Below are positions 1 to 13,920 of a stretch of DNA of 64,000 nucleotides, piece by piece. Made by a program: the position numbers and the translations under genes. The stretch's first letter is position 1, and every line of letters begins with the position of its first letter. Source of the DNA: Volutella citrinella (lineage: Eukaryota > Ascomycota > Sordariomycetes > Hypocreales > Nectriaceae); contig JAWZSP010000003.1 of NCBI GenBank assembly GCA_034401135.1, forward strand, positions 1,488,001 through 1,552,000, read 5' to 3'. The notes under the pieces are model-generated. The model made no database searches, had not been told where the DNA came from, and was given only the letters and a program-made list of their open reading frames with translations.

Positions 1-639
1 CTAAGTTTAGCTTATAAGCTGAATCTTATTAAGAACTTACTACTAGACTTATAGTAAATAATTATAAGTTAAAAAAGTAAAATTAAAGTAATAAAAGTAT
101 TTATTTAGATAGTAAAGACTAGTCTAGCTAGGCTGCTTTAAACCTAAGAACTAAGGGCTTTTTTACTTTTATAATATAGCTTTTTAAGCAAGCTATTATA
201 ATATACTATATATACTATAATTACTAGAGGCTAAAGAGGTATATTAAGGAAACTAGTAGGGAGTAGTGTACTTATAGTATTAGCTTCTTAAGGTAATGTT
301 TATAAAGAATATATTAAGAACTTAGAAGAAGCTAGGGTTATTATTCTAGATTAATATATCTTATACTTTATAATAAGAGAATTTATAAAGAGTAAAATAG
401 TATTCTTAGTATAGCTATTTTATAAACTAGAAGTGCTAGTTTAGAAGTTATAGACTACTAACTTAGAATATATAGCTTATATAGAGGTATTATATATTAA
501 TACTAAAAAGAAGAACTATTAGGTTAATTAAGATAGCACTTTATTTTTTAAAAGTAGGCTTATAATTTTAAAAGAAAGATCCTTATAATAAGAGATCTTT
601 TACTAATATTATAATAACTTAAGATTAGGGTATATAAAA

Positions 640-1860
640 ATTATAAAGACTTTAGAATTAATCTTATAAAAATTCTATTAGACTAACCTCTCTAAGAATA
701 TCTAGGAGTATATAAAAACCTATGACTTATACTAAGGTATATATATACTAAAGTATTAGCCTTATAGTAAACTGTAAATATTACTACTATTATTATATCC
801 TTTTTAGGAAATTAGTATAGACTTTATTATTAAATTGTTATAAAGTGTATAGTTAAATAGCAAGCTAGTAGATATAATCCTTATAATTATCTATAAAATA
901 ACTAAATATATACTTTTTATCTTAATAATAAAGCGGCTAAATACTATATAATTAGCAGGTATTTTCTATAAGCACTTTAAGTATAAATATAGTATTTTAA
1001 AAGGAATTATTAGTAATAAAGATAAGCTCTTTATAAGCTAATTCTAAGCTGACTTAATAATAAAATAAACTATTAAATACTAGCTATTTATAATATATTA
1101 TTTATAAATAGATAGATAGATAGAAAGGTTAAATTAAATACTAGAAAAGTACTTATAAATATATACTAGAGAGTTCTTATAGAATTAGGTAGTATATCTT
1201 TAAAAGGCAGAGTTTGTATATAATAATAGTAAGTATAGTACTATTAGTATGTTTTTAATTAAGGTATTTATAGGCTACTACTTGCGTACTATTAAATATA
1301 TATTATATATACTAAAGATAAAGGTTAAGAGTATATAGGAATATATAAAGAAGATTATAAAAGTATAGTAGAAAGCTATATAATACTAGTAAGTAGTTAT
1401 AAAAGTGCAAGCTAAGTACTATAATAAGTATTACTAAGAGCAGGTATATATAAAAAGCTAAATAGTTAGCTTTAGTATATAGAACTTTTATTTTAAAAAT
1501 AAGAAGTTAGTATTATACTTTATATATATTAAAATTATTAAGTAATATAGTAAGTAAGTATACTAAGTAGCCCTATTAAGTAAATATATAAGAATATATA
1601 ATATTATATTAATTGTGCTATTAGAACTTTAAAATAATAGGGTTATAAGTAACTATATACTAAATAATCTTTTTAATCTTAAAAAAGAAAAGGAGGAGTA
1701 GGAAGTAAAGGAAATCATTATATATAAATAAGATAGTAATAATACTTTTTTCTAAGTTAAATAGCTAGGCTAGCCTATAGAATATAATATATAGGAGCTA
1801 AAAAAGTACTTAGTAAATATAAAGAAAAAACTATAAGTATATTATAAGTAAGCTAAATGA
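640..1860 (+). pseudogene. B1 pol remnant: integrase and C-terminal chromodomain
   Basis: Read through the RIP-type stops, the plus strand gives an integrase. The second half of the zinc-binding region (original CDxCQ) lies near 715-735. The catalytic core start follows at about 785-830 and reads EISIDFIIKL, matching the W(x)xISMDFI.LP signature of gypsy integrases. From 1693 to 1857 the frame gives EVKEII, then VK-LG-P, then YN-x-E, then YLVN and VYYK. If TAG stops are taken as lost Trp codons this is the WEVEEI / VKWxGWP / NTWEP / YHK pattern of a chromodomain, which places the element among the chromoviruses. The product would have inserted cDNA and read methylated histone H3. It is dead here. 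Confidence 0.8.
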
Positions 1861-2093
1861 TTTTATAAGAAGTAAGATAATAGTAAAGTACTATTAAAGA
1901 TTTAATAAATATATAGTAGTATTATATTAAAATTCTAATTTAAACTCTAATATTATAAAAGCTTAAACTAGGAGTAATTAGATCTATACTTAAAAGCTAA
2001 ATTATTACTAAAAATAAAGTAAATTATTACTATAAGTAATTAAATAAAGACACCCTTTAACTCTTTTTTTTAAAGTTTATAAATAAAAAGCTG

Positions 2094-2784
2094 AATAAAT
2101 AACTTACACTTTATATACTACTACTAGTACTGCTATTATTAATATTACTATTATTATTACTTTTATTATTATTATTACTACTAGAGCTAGTATTATTAAG
2201 GAGGTCTATTAAAGAATTACTATTCTTATTATTATTACTAATCTATTTTATTATAAAAGTAGTATTATAGTACTAATAAGCTAATAAAGGTCTGCCTTAC
2301 TTAGGATAATAGATTAGCTTTAAGTAAGTATATTAAATTAAGTACTTTAGTACTACTTACTTTATATACTAAGGATAGAGAGTATAGTAAGCTTATAAAA
2401 GGCTTACTAGTTAGTTAGCCTTATTAAAAGAAGTCTTTTTATACTTAATTATAAGGTTAAAAGCTTTTAAGGCTTTATTAATACTTATAATAGCAGAGTT
2501 ATTTTAGATATATACTAACTAAGTAGCCTTAGTATAAGTAATAGTATTAGTAAGAGTAATTATTTATACTTATAGCAGGAAAAATTAGAAATAGTAAAAG
2601 TATAATAAAGGCTTGATTTATATTTTATAAGATTATAATAGTTAGTAGCTTTTAGATAGAGCTAGTCTCTTAAAATTATTATTATATAAGTATAACCTTG
2701 GTATTAGTATTATAAGTATTTACTAGGTCTGTGATAGTTTCTTAAAGGAACTTCTAGGCCTTAGTATAAGTGTTTATTATATCT
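2094..2784 (-). pseudogene. Possible antisense ORF remnant downstream of pol (B1 copy)
   Basis: Between the chromodomain end (1857) and the 3' LTR (3414) lie about 1.55 kb that do not continue pol. On the minus strand the trinucleotide run at 2105-2190 reads as an Asn/Ser-rich stretch. Before RIP this would be Asp, Asn, Ser and Gly, because GAC becomes AAT. The plus strand would give an unlikely run of more than 20 Leu. The same block occurs at 43660-44430 in B2 and 54150-54922 in B3. All stops are TAA/TAG, but that is weak support in DNA this AT-rich. No family was recognised. Confidence 0.35.
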
Positions 2785-3413
2785 AAGAGAGTATTATAAT
2801 AGCTAGCAGGGATAAAATCTATATAGCTTTTAGTAAGAGTATAGTAATAGTTAATATTCTTAAAAGTATTTTAATAAGCCTAAGCTAGGTTATAAAGCTT
2901 GACTAAGATCTAAGATAAGGTTAGAAAATATCTAAGTAAAGGCTTAATAATATATTACTTAATACTTAGCTTTATTTACTTTATAAATAATATAATATTT
3001 CTTATTATTATTATAGTAGTATTTAACTAAAAGATTATAGTTAGTAAAGATAAGATAGTAAAAGTATAGCGCCTTATTAATATAGGTTTTAATAAAACCC
3101 TTTTATTTATTAAAGATAAATACTAATAAAATGTTTTTAATTTAAAGAAGTATTGCTATATTAATAGTAATAGTATAGTAGGAGTTAAAAATTTAAAAAT
3201 AAAATTAATAATCTTATAAAAAAAAAGGAAAAACTAAGTGCTTTAGTAAAAAGTTAATAAAAAGATAGTAATTTAATAGTAATATATAGAAGGGTTAATA
3301 ATTTAAAAAAATAATAAATTAATAAGTTATTATTATTATAGAGGCTAGATGTGTATAGACTATATATATAGTAAAGCAGGGCTGAGGGTATACTCTGTTT
3401 ATAGTAAAGTAAT

Positions 3414-3617
3414 TATAAGGATCTAGCTATATTTAGTATAGCTATTATACTAGCAGAGGAACTTTAGTCTAGTTAGTACTAGCTAACTACTAGAGGCTTA
3501 GTAAGCTTCTACTAAGCTTATATATAGAATAGAGGACTTTAAGTAAAAGTAAATATACTAGCCTGACTTTAAGAATATACTTTTCTTTAGCTTTAAGCTC
3601 TTAGCTATCCCCTTATA
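3414..3617 (+). repeat. Family B LTR (3' LTR of B1)
   Basis: This ~204-bp LTR starts TATAAGG and ends CCTTATA, i.e. TGTAAGG...CCTTACA before RIP, giving matched inverted ends. It matches the LTRs at 29020-29217, 38696-38892, 42912-43110, 49715-49912, 53406-53602 and the two halves at 60207-60688. It is followed by ATAAT, the likely target duplication. CpA and TpG are nearly all lost. Confidence 0.88.
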
Positions 3618-6600
3618 ATAATATTATTAATATTTTAATAAATATATATAAAAAATATTATAAGTATAATTTAATTAATATAATAAAATTAATTAATAAC
3701 TTTTTATATTAATTTTTATTTAAAAAAAATTTTTATATAATATAATATTATTTTTTTTATTTAAATAAGAAATCTAAGTTTATTATTTAAAAATTAAATT
3801 ATAATAAATTAAATAATAAAATTAGTTTTTTAAAAATTTATATTTATAATTATATAAAAAAATAATAAAAAGTATTATATTTTATAATATTAAATAATAA
3901 TATTTAATTTTAAAAATATAAATTAATTTATATAAATATTAAATTATATAATTTTTTTTAAATTTAATAATAATCCTTTTTAATACTAAAATATAATATA
4001 ATTAAATATACTTTAGTTTTAAATTTATCTTTTTATTAAGTAATTAAAAAACTAATAAAAAGTTATTAATTAATTAATTTAAATTATAATTAAATAATAA
4101 ATTATTTATAAAAAGTATTAATTAAAATATAATTAATAATAATTTAGTACTTAAATATAAAGCTATTAAATATATTTTTAATTAAAAATTAAAAAATTAA
4201 AATTAATAACTATTTATTATTAAAAAAAGCTAAAGATTTTATAAAAAGTATTTGAATTAAATTAATAGACTTTATTATTTTAATATTAAACTTTAATTAG
4301 AGTTTTTATAATACTAAGCTTTTTTAAATAATATTTTAATTTTTTTATATAATAAATACTTTATTAAATATTTTAATACTAACTTATATTTATTAATTAA
4401 TTAATAAAATATTAAATTATAAAAAATTAAAATTATTTAAACTTAATTTAATTAAGTAAAATAATATTAAAATAAAAATATAATAAAGTTTATTAATTTT
4501 AAAATATAAATACTTTTTAAAATTAATAAAAAATTAATTATTTTTATAAATTTTAGAAATATTAATAAATTTAATAATATAATATATATAGTTAATTAAA
4601 TAAAAAAACTATTTTTTAATATTTTTTAAAAATATATAATTAAGATTTATAAAAATTATAAAAATAAGTAAAATATAAATAATTTTTAGATTTTTATTAT
4701 AATTATTAATAATATAATTAATAATAAATAAGATTTAATTTTATAATTATATTTAAAATTTAAATTTATATTTTAAATAAGTTTAGTTAATTATTAAAAT
4801 AGCTTTTTATATATATTTATTAAAATCTTTAAAACTATAGTTTTATAAATTATATAATATTTAAAATAAGTAAAAGATATTAAAAAACTTTTACTTAAAG
4901 TTATTAAGTTTATTAAATAAAAATAGTATAATTAATTTAAAATTAAAAAGTATTTTAAAAAAAAGTAAAGATCTTATATTAAATATAAATAAATTATATA
5001 ATATAAAAGTAAATCTATTTTTATATAGTATTAAAAAATAAATATAATTAATTAGTAAATTATATAAAAATAAACTTTAATAAGAATTAATAAAATTAAT
5101 TAAATTATAAAAGAAATCCTTATTTTTTATAAAGTAATAGATATAATTAAAAGTATTTAAGCTAATAAAAAGCATTTATAAAGCTTAATAAATATTATAA
5201 AAAAAAAGTAAGTTAAAATTATTTTTATTAATCTTAGGATTTAAAATTTTTCTTTTTTAATTTTAAGTATATTATTACTAAAAGCTATTAAACTTTTTAT
5301 TTTATATAAAATTATATAAATAAAAACTATAAGCTTAGTATTTAAACTTTAGCTTTTATTATTTATTTTATTAATTATATTTTAAAAGTTTTTATAATAT
5401 TCTAATTAAATATTATAAATATATTTAAATTTTTTTAAAATAATCTTATATAAGTACTTTATTAAAAAAAAGAAAAACTAATTTTAAATTTATAATTTTA
5501 AAAGTATTATTAATAATATCTTATATTTTATAAAGTTTAAAAAAAATAAATTATTAATAATAAAAATTAGTAAGATTATTAAATTATTTTTTAATAAAAG
5601 TTCTTTTTATAAAAAAATTTTTTAAATTAAATTTAAAAAAAATAAAAAATTAATACTTATATTATAATATTTTTAAAAGTTTTTTTTATATAATATTAAT
5701 TTTTATATTTTAAGTTTATAATATTTTATTAAATATAATATTCTAATATTTAAAGTTTAATAATAAGTCTAATTAATTTAAATAATAATAAAAAAAAAAA
5801 AAAAAAGCAGTTTATATATATTAAAAAGTTAAAATATTTAAAATTAAAAATAAGGTCTGCTTTATATTAAAAAAGAAGCTACTTTTTAAATAAACTTTTA
5901 GTTATAATTTATTACTATTAACTATATACTTACTAAGTCTAGCTTTTTATTATTTATATTTAATATTTTTTACTTTTTTATTACTTTTTTTTCTTATTTT
6001 ATTATTAATTTTATCTTTATTATTATAAATTACTTTATTATAATATTTTTAAATTATAACTTAAAAATACTTAAAGCTTCTTTTTATTTTTATATTATAA
6101 TTAATTTTTATATTTTTAAAAAATTATATATTAAAAAATATAAAAATCTATTAAATATTCTTAAAGCTATAAAACTAAAATTATATACTAAAGATTTTTA
6201 ATTAACTTATTATTATTATACTTAAAGTAATTAAATTAAGTTTATAATAATTAAAAATATTAATTTTAATAGTTTTAATAATATAATACTTTATTTACTT
6301 AATCTAACTTTATTATAATTAATTATTTTTTAATAGATATTTAGCTTTTTTAATATATAGATTTTCTTTTACTTTAGTTTTAATTATACTAATTAATTAA
6401 TATTTTATTATCTTATTTTTTAAAAAAATAATAATAAAAAGGTTTTTAAAAATATTTTAAAATTTTAAAAGAATTTTATTAATAACTTATTTAATTTTTA
6501 TTATACTACTTATTATATTATAAAGACCTTTTTAAATTCTTTTTATATTTCTATTAAATATATTTATTTAAAAAAATACTTTTTTACTTAATTAAATACT

Positions 6601-6677
6601 TATTTAAATTATACTAAGGCTTTCTTTATTATATATTTTAATTAGATTAATTTACTAACTTATTATTATTATATTTT
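3618..6677. other. Unassigned, extremely AT-rich old repeat tract
   Basis: About 3 kb with very few C or G, lower than inside elements A and B, so it has probably been through more rounds of RIP or AT-biased decay. No LTR of family A or B and no recognisable RT or integrase signature was found. A run of 17 A at 5790-5806 is the only discrete mark and could be a LINE-type poly(A) tail or a slippage tract. A1 inserted into the right end of this tract (TSD ATTTT), so it continues at 13921. Confidence 0.6.
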
Positions 6678-6957
6678 TATTATTATAAAGTATATAATAT
6701 ATAAATAATATATAGGTTAGGTTATATAGCTCTATAAATAAAAAAGTAATAATAAGATTTTATAATAAAAAGTAATTAAAACTTACTTAATATTTTAATA
6801 AGTATTTTTTATAATACTATATATTATAATACTTCTTAAAGTATATATATTAATAATAATATTATTCTACTTTTTATACTTAATTTTATTACTTTTTACT
6901 AGCTAGCTAAGTAATACTTTATAATTAAAGTAAAGCTTAATATTAAATATTATAATA
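6678..6957 (-). repeat. Family A LTR (3' LTR of A1)
   Basis: 280 bp, minus orientation. On the plus strand it begins TATTATTATAAAG and ends TATAATA, matching base for base in length the little-mutated LTR at 60279-60558, apart from C-to-T and G-to-A changes. It is flanked on the left by the duplication ATTTT. Confidence 0.92.
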
Positions 6958-9199
6958 ATTTATCCTTTTTCTTATAGTATTATTTTTAGTACTAAGACTT
7001 ATAAAATATAATTATTAATCTTATTATAATTTAGTAATAAATTACTACTAATTATATTCTATTTTTATTATATTAAAATAAATTAAATAAGTAATTATAT
7101 TTATAATTAATAACTATACTTTTTAAAATATAAAAAAAGACTTTTTTTTACTTAATTACTTTATTTTTTTTTATTTATTAATATTTTTAGACTATATATC
7201 TTTTATACTACTTTTTATAATATCTTTCTTTATTTTTTTTATAATTTTAGCTACTTATTTTATTTTTATCTTAATACGTTTTATATAATATATAAAATAT
7301 CTTAGTATAATTAAGTATTATAATTACTTATATATTTAAGCTAACTCTTAAGATATTCTAATTATTATACTATTATTTTATACTTTCTTTAGTATTATAA
7401 ATAGTTATTATTTATATTATAAGTATAATAATAAGACTTATTATTTATAAGTCTTATTTTTTTAGTTTTATTTAACTTTTTAACCTTTCTAAGCCTTTTA
7501 ATAAAATAAAAGATAATATTATTAATCTTATTATAATTCTTAATTATATTAACTTTTTATAAGTTTTTAAGTACTTTTTTAAAACCTTTTTTTTTAATTC
7601 TAATTTAACTAATTTTATAATTACTTTAATTAATATTTACTATATATTTCTTTAAATATATATTATTAATAATAAGTTTATAAAAATTCTAAGTATTATT
7701 AGTATTTATAAAGCTCTATAAAAAATAATAAGATTAGTAATTTTAAGTTTATAATTATATATTATATTAAGAAGCTTAAAAACTTAATAAGCTTTTTTAA
7801 CTTAATTATTTTATTTTTACTAACTTTTTATTAAAAAATATAAAATAATTATAATTATTACCTTAATAATACTTATTATAATTATTACCTTAATAATACT
7901 TATTATAATATATTAATAAAAATAGCTTATATTAATAACTAAGATTTTTTTACTTTGTTAAAAAGTTTTTAATTAAGTTATAATAAGCTTAGGTTTTATT
8001 TTTAAATTATTATTAAGATATAAATACTCTACTTATTAAAAAGTACTTTTTTATAAGCTATTTAAAATACTTATATTTTTATAACTTAAATTAAAAAGTA
8101 ATAAATATAGAGCTTTATATAATAGATTTTAATATTATTTAGTACTTTACTTAGTTTTTAAATAGGTTTTAAGATAATTTTATAGCTTAAGAAAATAAAT
8201 AATAAGCTTACTATATTACTAAGCTTTTTATAATACTTTTAACTTTTTAAGCTTTTTATTAAGCTTTTTAAATACTTTTTTAAACTTTTTATATTAATTT
8301 ATCTTAGTCTTAGTACTATATATAGGCAGTTATAGTATTAAAGTCTTTAAGTTTAAATAATATTAATATTAATAATATAGATTAGACTTAGAGTTACTAA
8401 GGTTTTAATAATAAATTATAATAATTTTTAAGTAATTTTTAAATAATATTTTTATTTTAAAGTTTTTTAAATAGATTTTTATAAGATAATTATAAAGGTT
8501 TATTAACTACTTTTTTTAATTTAGTTTATTTTTTTATAACTTTTTTTTTCTTTATTTTATAATATTTTATAACTACCTTTTTTATATTTTTTATATCTAC
8601 TTTAAGAACTTATTAATTAAACTTTATAAACTACTTTAACTATTTAATAAAATAAAACTACTTATTTTTATATTTTTATTTATTTATTATTATTTTAACT
8701 TTTTACTTTTTTTTTAAGTCTTTTAAGTTAAATATTAATATACTTTTATTAAGTATTTTTTTATAATACTACTAAGGCTTTAATAAGCTTATATAAAAAA
8801 TATTATAAATATAATTTAATTAATTTAATAAGATTAGTTAGTAAGTTTTATTATTAACTTTTTTTAAGATTTTAAAAAACTTAATATAATATAATATAAT
8901 TTTTATTTATTTAAAAACTTTTAAATTACTTATTAAAAGTAATATAAGCTATTTTTTTTTAAAATTATACTTTTAATACTTATAGTTTATAATTTTTATA
9001 TATTACTTTATTATACTTTTTTAATAAGTTTTAAATTCTTTTTAAACTTATTATAATCTTACTAATTTTATATTTATTTTAAATATCTTTTTTTTAATAA
9101 GATTATTTTTAAGACTTAGATATATATTTAATAAGTAATTTATAAAAGTTCTTATTAATAATATATTTATTATTATATTTTAAGTATTATTATAAATAA

Positions 9200-11350
9200 A
9201 TTATACTTATTATAAAAGATTTAGTTATATTTTTAAATAGTTTTTTATAAATATATATAAGTAGTATTTTAAAGTTTAATTAAAGCGCTTTATTTATTTA
9301 TTACCTTATAAATAAAATATTATTAAGAGCCTTTTTTTTATAAATACTTATATATAAATAACTTATTAAAAGTTACTTATAAAAATCAAACCTTTATTTA
9401 ATATTATATTATTTAATAAGTTAAAAATAAAATTAATTTTATAATAAAATAATTTTATAAATTCTATTATATTAATTATCTTAAGTATAATTAGAAATTA
9501 AGTATATTTTATTTAATAATTTATAATAATTAGTACTATATTAACTTTACTTTACTTAATTATTATAAATAGTAATTTTATAATAAAGTTTATTAATAAT
9601 TTAAATTAGAATTAATTAAATATTAAAAAGGATTTAAGCTTATTATATAATTTATATCTTTTTAATATTATTTTTTAATATATTAAATAAGTATTAACTT
9701 ATTATATTATAAAATCTTTTATATATATTAAGTATAGTTTTTATTAAAATATCTTAAGTATTTATTTAATTTTAAAATAACTTATAATTAAATAGTTATA
9801 ATATAGTTTAAGAATTTTATTCTAAAATATAATACTATTTAATATATATAATTTTTATTAAAAATATAATAAATTCTTAGTAATATACTATTTATAAAGT
9901 TTTTTTTATAGTTTTTTACTTAATAATAAGATCTTAATAAGTCTTTATTATTAAATTATAAAACTATAATATCTTAATTACTTTTATTAAAATTACTAAG
10001 ACTTATTTATTTTTAATAATCTTTTTAATTAAGGTATTTTATATATCTTTTTAAAAAAGTATAAATAATATTTTAAACTTCTTTTTTACTTAGTCTAATT
10101 ATATTATATAATTCTTAAAAATAGGTTTATTATAGTCTTATATTACTTATATAAAGCTAATTTTAATATTTATTAATATTATTTCTTTTTTATATAGTTT
10201 AATTTTAATAACTATTTAATTTATTAAGCTATTTATTAAGCTATTTTAAAAAGTATTCTTTTTTTTATAATCTAGTTTTTAGAAAAGTTTATTAATAAAG
10301 TTAATTTTATTTAATTTAATACTTAATTATAAAGTTATATAATATAAGCTTAATATATTATTAAGCTTACTAATTATTTATTATTCTTTTTTTATAAAAA
10401 ATTATAAGTTTTAATAGTTACTAAGGATTTTAATAAGTCTTACTAGCTTTATAAAATAATACTTTTAATTTATAAATAATTTTATAATTATAAATATCTT
10501 TTTATCTAAGATATTATAATTTAATTTAGCTTTTTAAAACTTTTATTATTAAAATATAATAAAGTGCTAAAAACTATCTTTTTTTATTAAAAAATAATAT
10601 TTAATATTATAAAATATAAGATATTAATTTTTAATTATATAAGTTTTTTTAAATTAAATTAATATAATATTAATACTTTTTAAAAAGATTTATAAAGCTT
10701 TTAAAAAATATTTTATTATTTATTTATAAAAATTATTTTTTTTAATTTCTTATTTTTAACTAACTTTTTTAAAAAGTTTAATAAAAAGGCTATTATTAAA
10801 AAATAGCTTTATATAAATTTTTTATAAAAATTATAAAAACTTAGAAATACTTAAACTTTTTAATAAGTCTTTAACTCTAATTATAAAATAATTATCTTAA
10901 CCTTTTTTAAGTTTATAAATACTCTTATTATTAATATAATAAACTTAAAAAATATAACTTTTAATTAATAAAAATAGTACTTATTTAATACTATATATAG
11001 TCTTATTATTATAAGCTATTTAATTACTTATTAAAAAGCTTTTATATAAAATTTATAATTTTTTAAATAAGTTAGTATATTATTTATAAATATAATATAA
11101 ATTATATTTAGAAAGTCTTTAAAACTTAATAAATATAATTTTAAAAAGTAACTAAAGTATTTATAAATCTAAATAATATAATTATATACTTAAAATATTT
11201 ATAATAAGTTTAAAAAGCTATCTTCTATTTATTACTTATTTTTATATAAATTTAATAATATATATTTTTAATATCTAACTTATTAAAAAAGTAATAGTCT
11301 TAAATATAGTTTATAATCTTTAAGATTAATAAAAAAAAGTACTAATTTTT
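9200..11350 (-). pseudogene. A1 pol remnant (RT, RNase H, integrase)
   Basis: This segment is the reverse complement of A2 22.0-24.3 kb, where RT and integrase motifs are easiest to read. The RT catalytic box lies near 11072-11095, and the integrase C-terminal region, which includes the site equivalent to A2 24069-24089, lies near 9290. Positions are by collinearity. No frame is open for more than a few dozen codons. The product would have been the replication and integration polyprotein of a gypsy element; it is non-functional here. Confidence 0.75.
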
Positions 11351-13640
11351 AGTTATTACTTTATTTAACTTTTAGTAATTAATATATAAGTAAAAAGACT
11401 TATTTAATTTAAAAATAAAAAAGATTAAAAGTTTTATTAAACTTTTTAAATACTAAATATATTTATTTATTAAATTATTAATTAAATATTAATAAAATAT
11501 ATTAAGTTCTTTTTATAAAAATAAGTAAATTAGTTTAAAAAATAATAACTTTTTTAATATAATATTAATTATATAGTCCTATTTATTATATAATAAGAGT
11601 TTTATTATACTTTTTTTAAAAAAAATTATTATAAGCTTTTTAACTTAATAAAAATTCTTTTAATATATTAATAAGTTTTATAGCTTTAATATTTTAATAA
11701 ATAACTTATTTCTATTTTATAAATATTATATACTTACTTTATTATTTAATAAGTTTATTAAAACTTTTAAGCACTTTTAACTTAGATTTAGTTTTATTTT
11801 AACTTAAATTATTATCTTTTTTTTTAAATATTAATTAAAATTACTATTTTAAATAATAATATTTAGAAAAGTAATAAAAAGATATTAAGACTTTTTTAAG
11901 TCCTTATTATTAAAAGAATTACTTAATAAATAATTTTTTTAAAATTAATAAAAAATATAAATATAACCTAAGTATTATTTATTTTTAAAACTATTTAGTT
12001 TATATTAATATAAATTAAGGCTTTTTTATATAATTTTTAAAAGCTTATATAAAGAATAATACTTTTATTAATTATATTACTTATTTTTTTAATATTAAAA
12101 AGTATTTTTATTATAATTATTAAGTAGAGAGTATATATTAAAATTTAAGCTAAAAGTTATAAAATTAATTATAATAGCTCTAGGTTCTTAAAGTTAGAAA
12201 ATTAACTTAAGATCTTTTTAAAGAAGTTCTATAATAATATAACTAAACTATTTTAATAACTAAATAAAAGTTTAATTTTTAATACTATCTCTAAGATTTA
12301 TTTATTAATAAATATAAAAAGGTCTAAGTTATTAAAAGTTATTAAATCCCTTACTATTTTAATACTTTTCTTATTTTTTTTTTAATACTATCTTTTTATT
12401 TTATTTTAAGATAATTAAATATAATATAACTTAGCTTTTAATAATAATAATATTAGATATCTCCTTACTTAGTCTTTAGCTTCTTATTTAAAAAGCTTTT
12501 TAACTTAATAAAATCTTTTAAAAAAGGGCTATTTTATTCTTTTTTTTTTACTTTTTAAAAAAGAAATAATTTAAAGGCCTTTTTTTAGTACTTTTCTATT
12601 AACTTTTTTTTATTATCTTACTTTTACTTATCTTTTAAAACTAAGTATTTTATAAAAAGCTAGATTATTTTTACTTTTTATATAAAAGCTTCTTAATAAA
12701 AGTCTATATTTACCTTAATTAGCTTATTTTAAAATAGTTTTTATAACTTACTTAAGAATATAATTCCTTATTTGTATTTATTTTAATAATATTCTAATTA
12801 CTATTTAATAAAGTTTAAATAATAATAAAATTCTTAAAGAGTTTAATTTACTTACTATTTAACTTTTTTTAATTAAAGCTTAATTAAGACCTTAATATTA
12901 AAAGCCTTATAAATTAAGAATTTTAATTAAGTTTAAAAAGTATCTTAATCCTTTTTTAAGGCTTTTTATTTCTTTTTTAAAAAAGTTTTAAAAAACTCTT
13001 TAAAAAAGGCTTAATTATTACTATCTAAATATTATAAAGCTAGTACTATCTTATATTAGTCTTTTTTAAATTTATAAAAGTTTTAGAAAGTATATTATAA
13101 ACTTAGTAACTAATTTTCCTATTTTTAGATAATTAATAAAATAATTAAGATCTTAAGTCTTAATAATTTAAAATTAATTTCTTTTTTTAAAAAAAAAGAT
13201 CTTAAGGTTTAGTACTTTTTATAATAAGTATTAGTAAGTAAGTACTTAGCCTACCTTTTTCTCTAAGAATTAAATCTTAATTTAAAAATATTAAATTTTT
13301 TATAAAACTTCTAGTTATTATTAGAAGCTATCTTACCTTTCTTATAATTAAATTATACTAAAAGAGCTTTATATTAATACTAAGTTTTTTATTTCTTAAG
13401 TTTCTTTTAATTTTTAAATAGCCTTTTTCTTAGCTTTATACTTCTTAATATAAATAATCTAAAGTATATTAACTTTAGAATTTAATAAAAAAAAGACTTA
13501 AGTAACTTTATAAAGAAATATAGAATTATTTTTTAAATTTTTTTTTAAAAAAACTTACTTTCTTATTAAGTAGTTTATTAATATACTTTTCTTACTTAAT
13601 ACTATTATATTCTTAGAAAGTTATAAAAAAGCTTTAAAAT

Positions 13641-13920
13641 TATTATTATAAAATATATAATATATAAATAATATATAAGTTAAGTTATATAACTTTATAA
13701 ATAGAAAAGTAATAATAGGATTTTATAATAAAGAATAATTAAAGCTTACTTAATATCTTAGTAAGCTTTTTTTATAATATTATATATTATAATACTTTTT
13801 ATAGTATATATATTAATAATAATATTACTTTACTTTTTATACTTAGCTTTATTAACTTTTATTAGTTAATTAAGTAGCACTTTATAATTAAAGTAAAGCT
13901 TAATACTAGATATTATAATA
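13641..13920 (-). repeat. Family A LTR (5' LTR of A1)
   Basis: 280 bp, minus orientation, same ends as the left LTR of A1. It is followed immediately by the duplication ATTTT (13921-13925). It keeps slightly more C and G than the left LTR. Confidence 0.92.

Larger units (their letters stand above)
1..3617 (+). mobile_element. Ty3/gypsy chromovirus copy B1, RIP-degraded, cut by the window start
   Basis: This is the 3' half of a family B LTR retrotransposon. The pol remnant reads on the plus strand: integrase, then a chromodomain, then about 1.55 kb of non-pol DNA, then the 3' LTR at 3414-3617. The right flank begins ATAAT (3618-3622); the matching left duplication would lie outside the window. 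Sequence from 3414 leftwards is the reverse complement of copies B2 (from 43110 rightwards) and B3 (from 53602 rightwards), which shows that B1 has the opposite orientation. All reading frames are broken by TAA and TAG, as expected when RIP converts CAA, CAG and TGG codons. The element cannot encode protein. Family and order of domains are read directly; the full length of ~7.0 kb is inferred from B2. Confidence 0.88.

Noticed and set aside
2105..2190. Trinucleotide run as a plain microsatellite
   Set aside because: The same interrupted run recurs at the matching place in B2 and B3 and varies in whole codons, which fits a low-complexity coding segment of the element better than an independent microsatellite.
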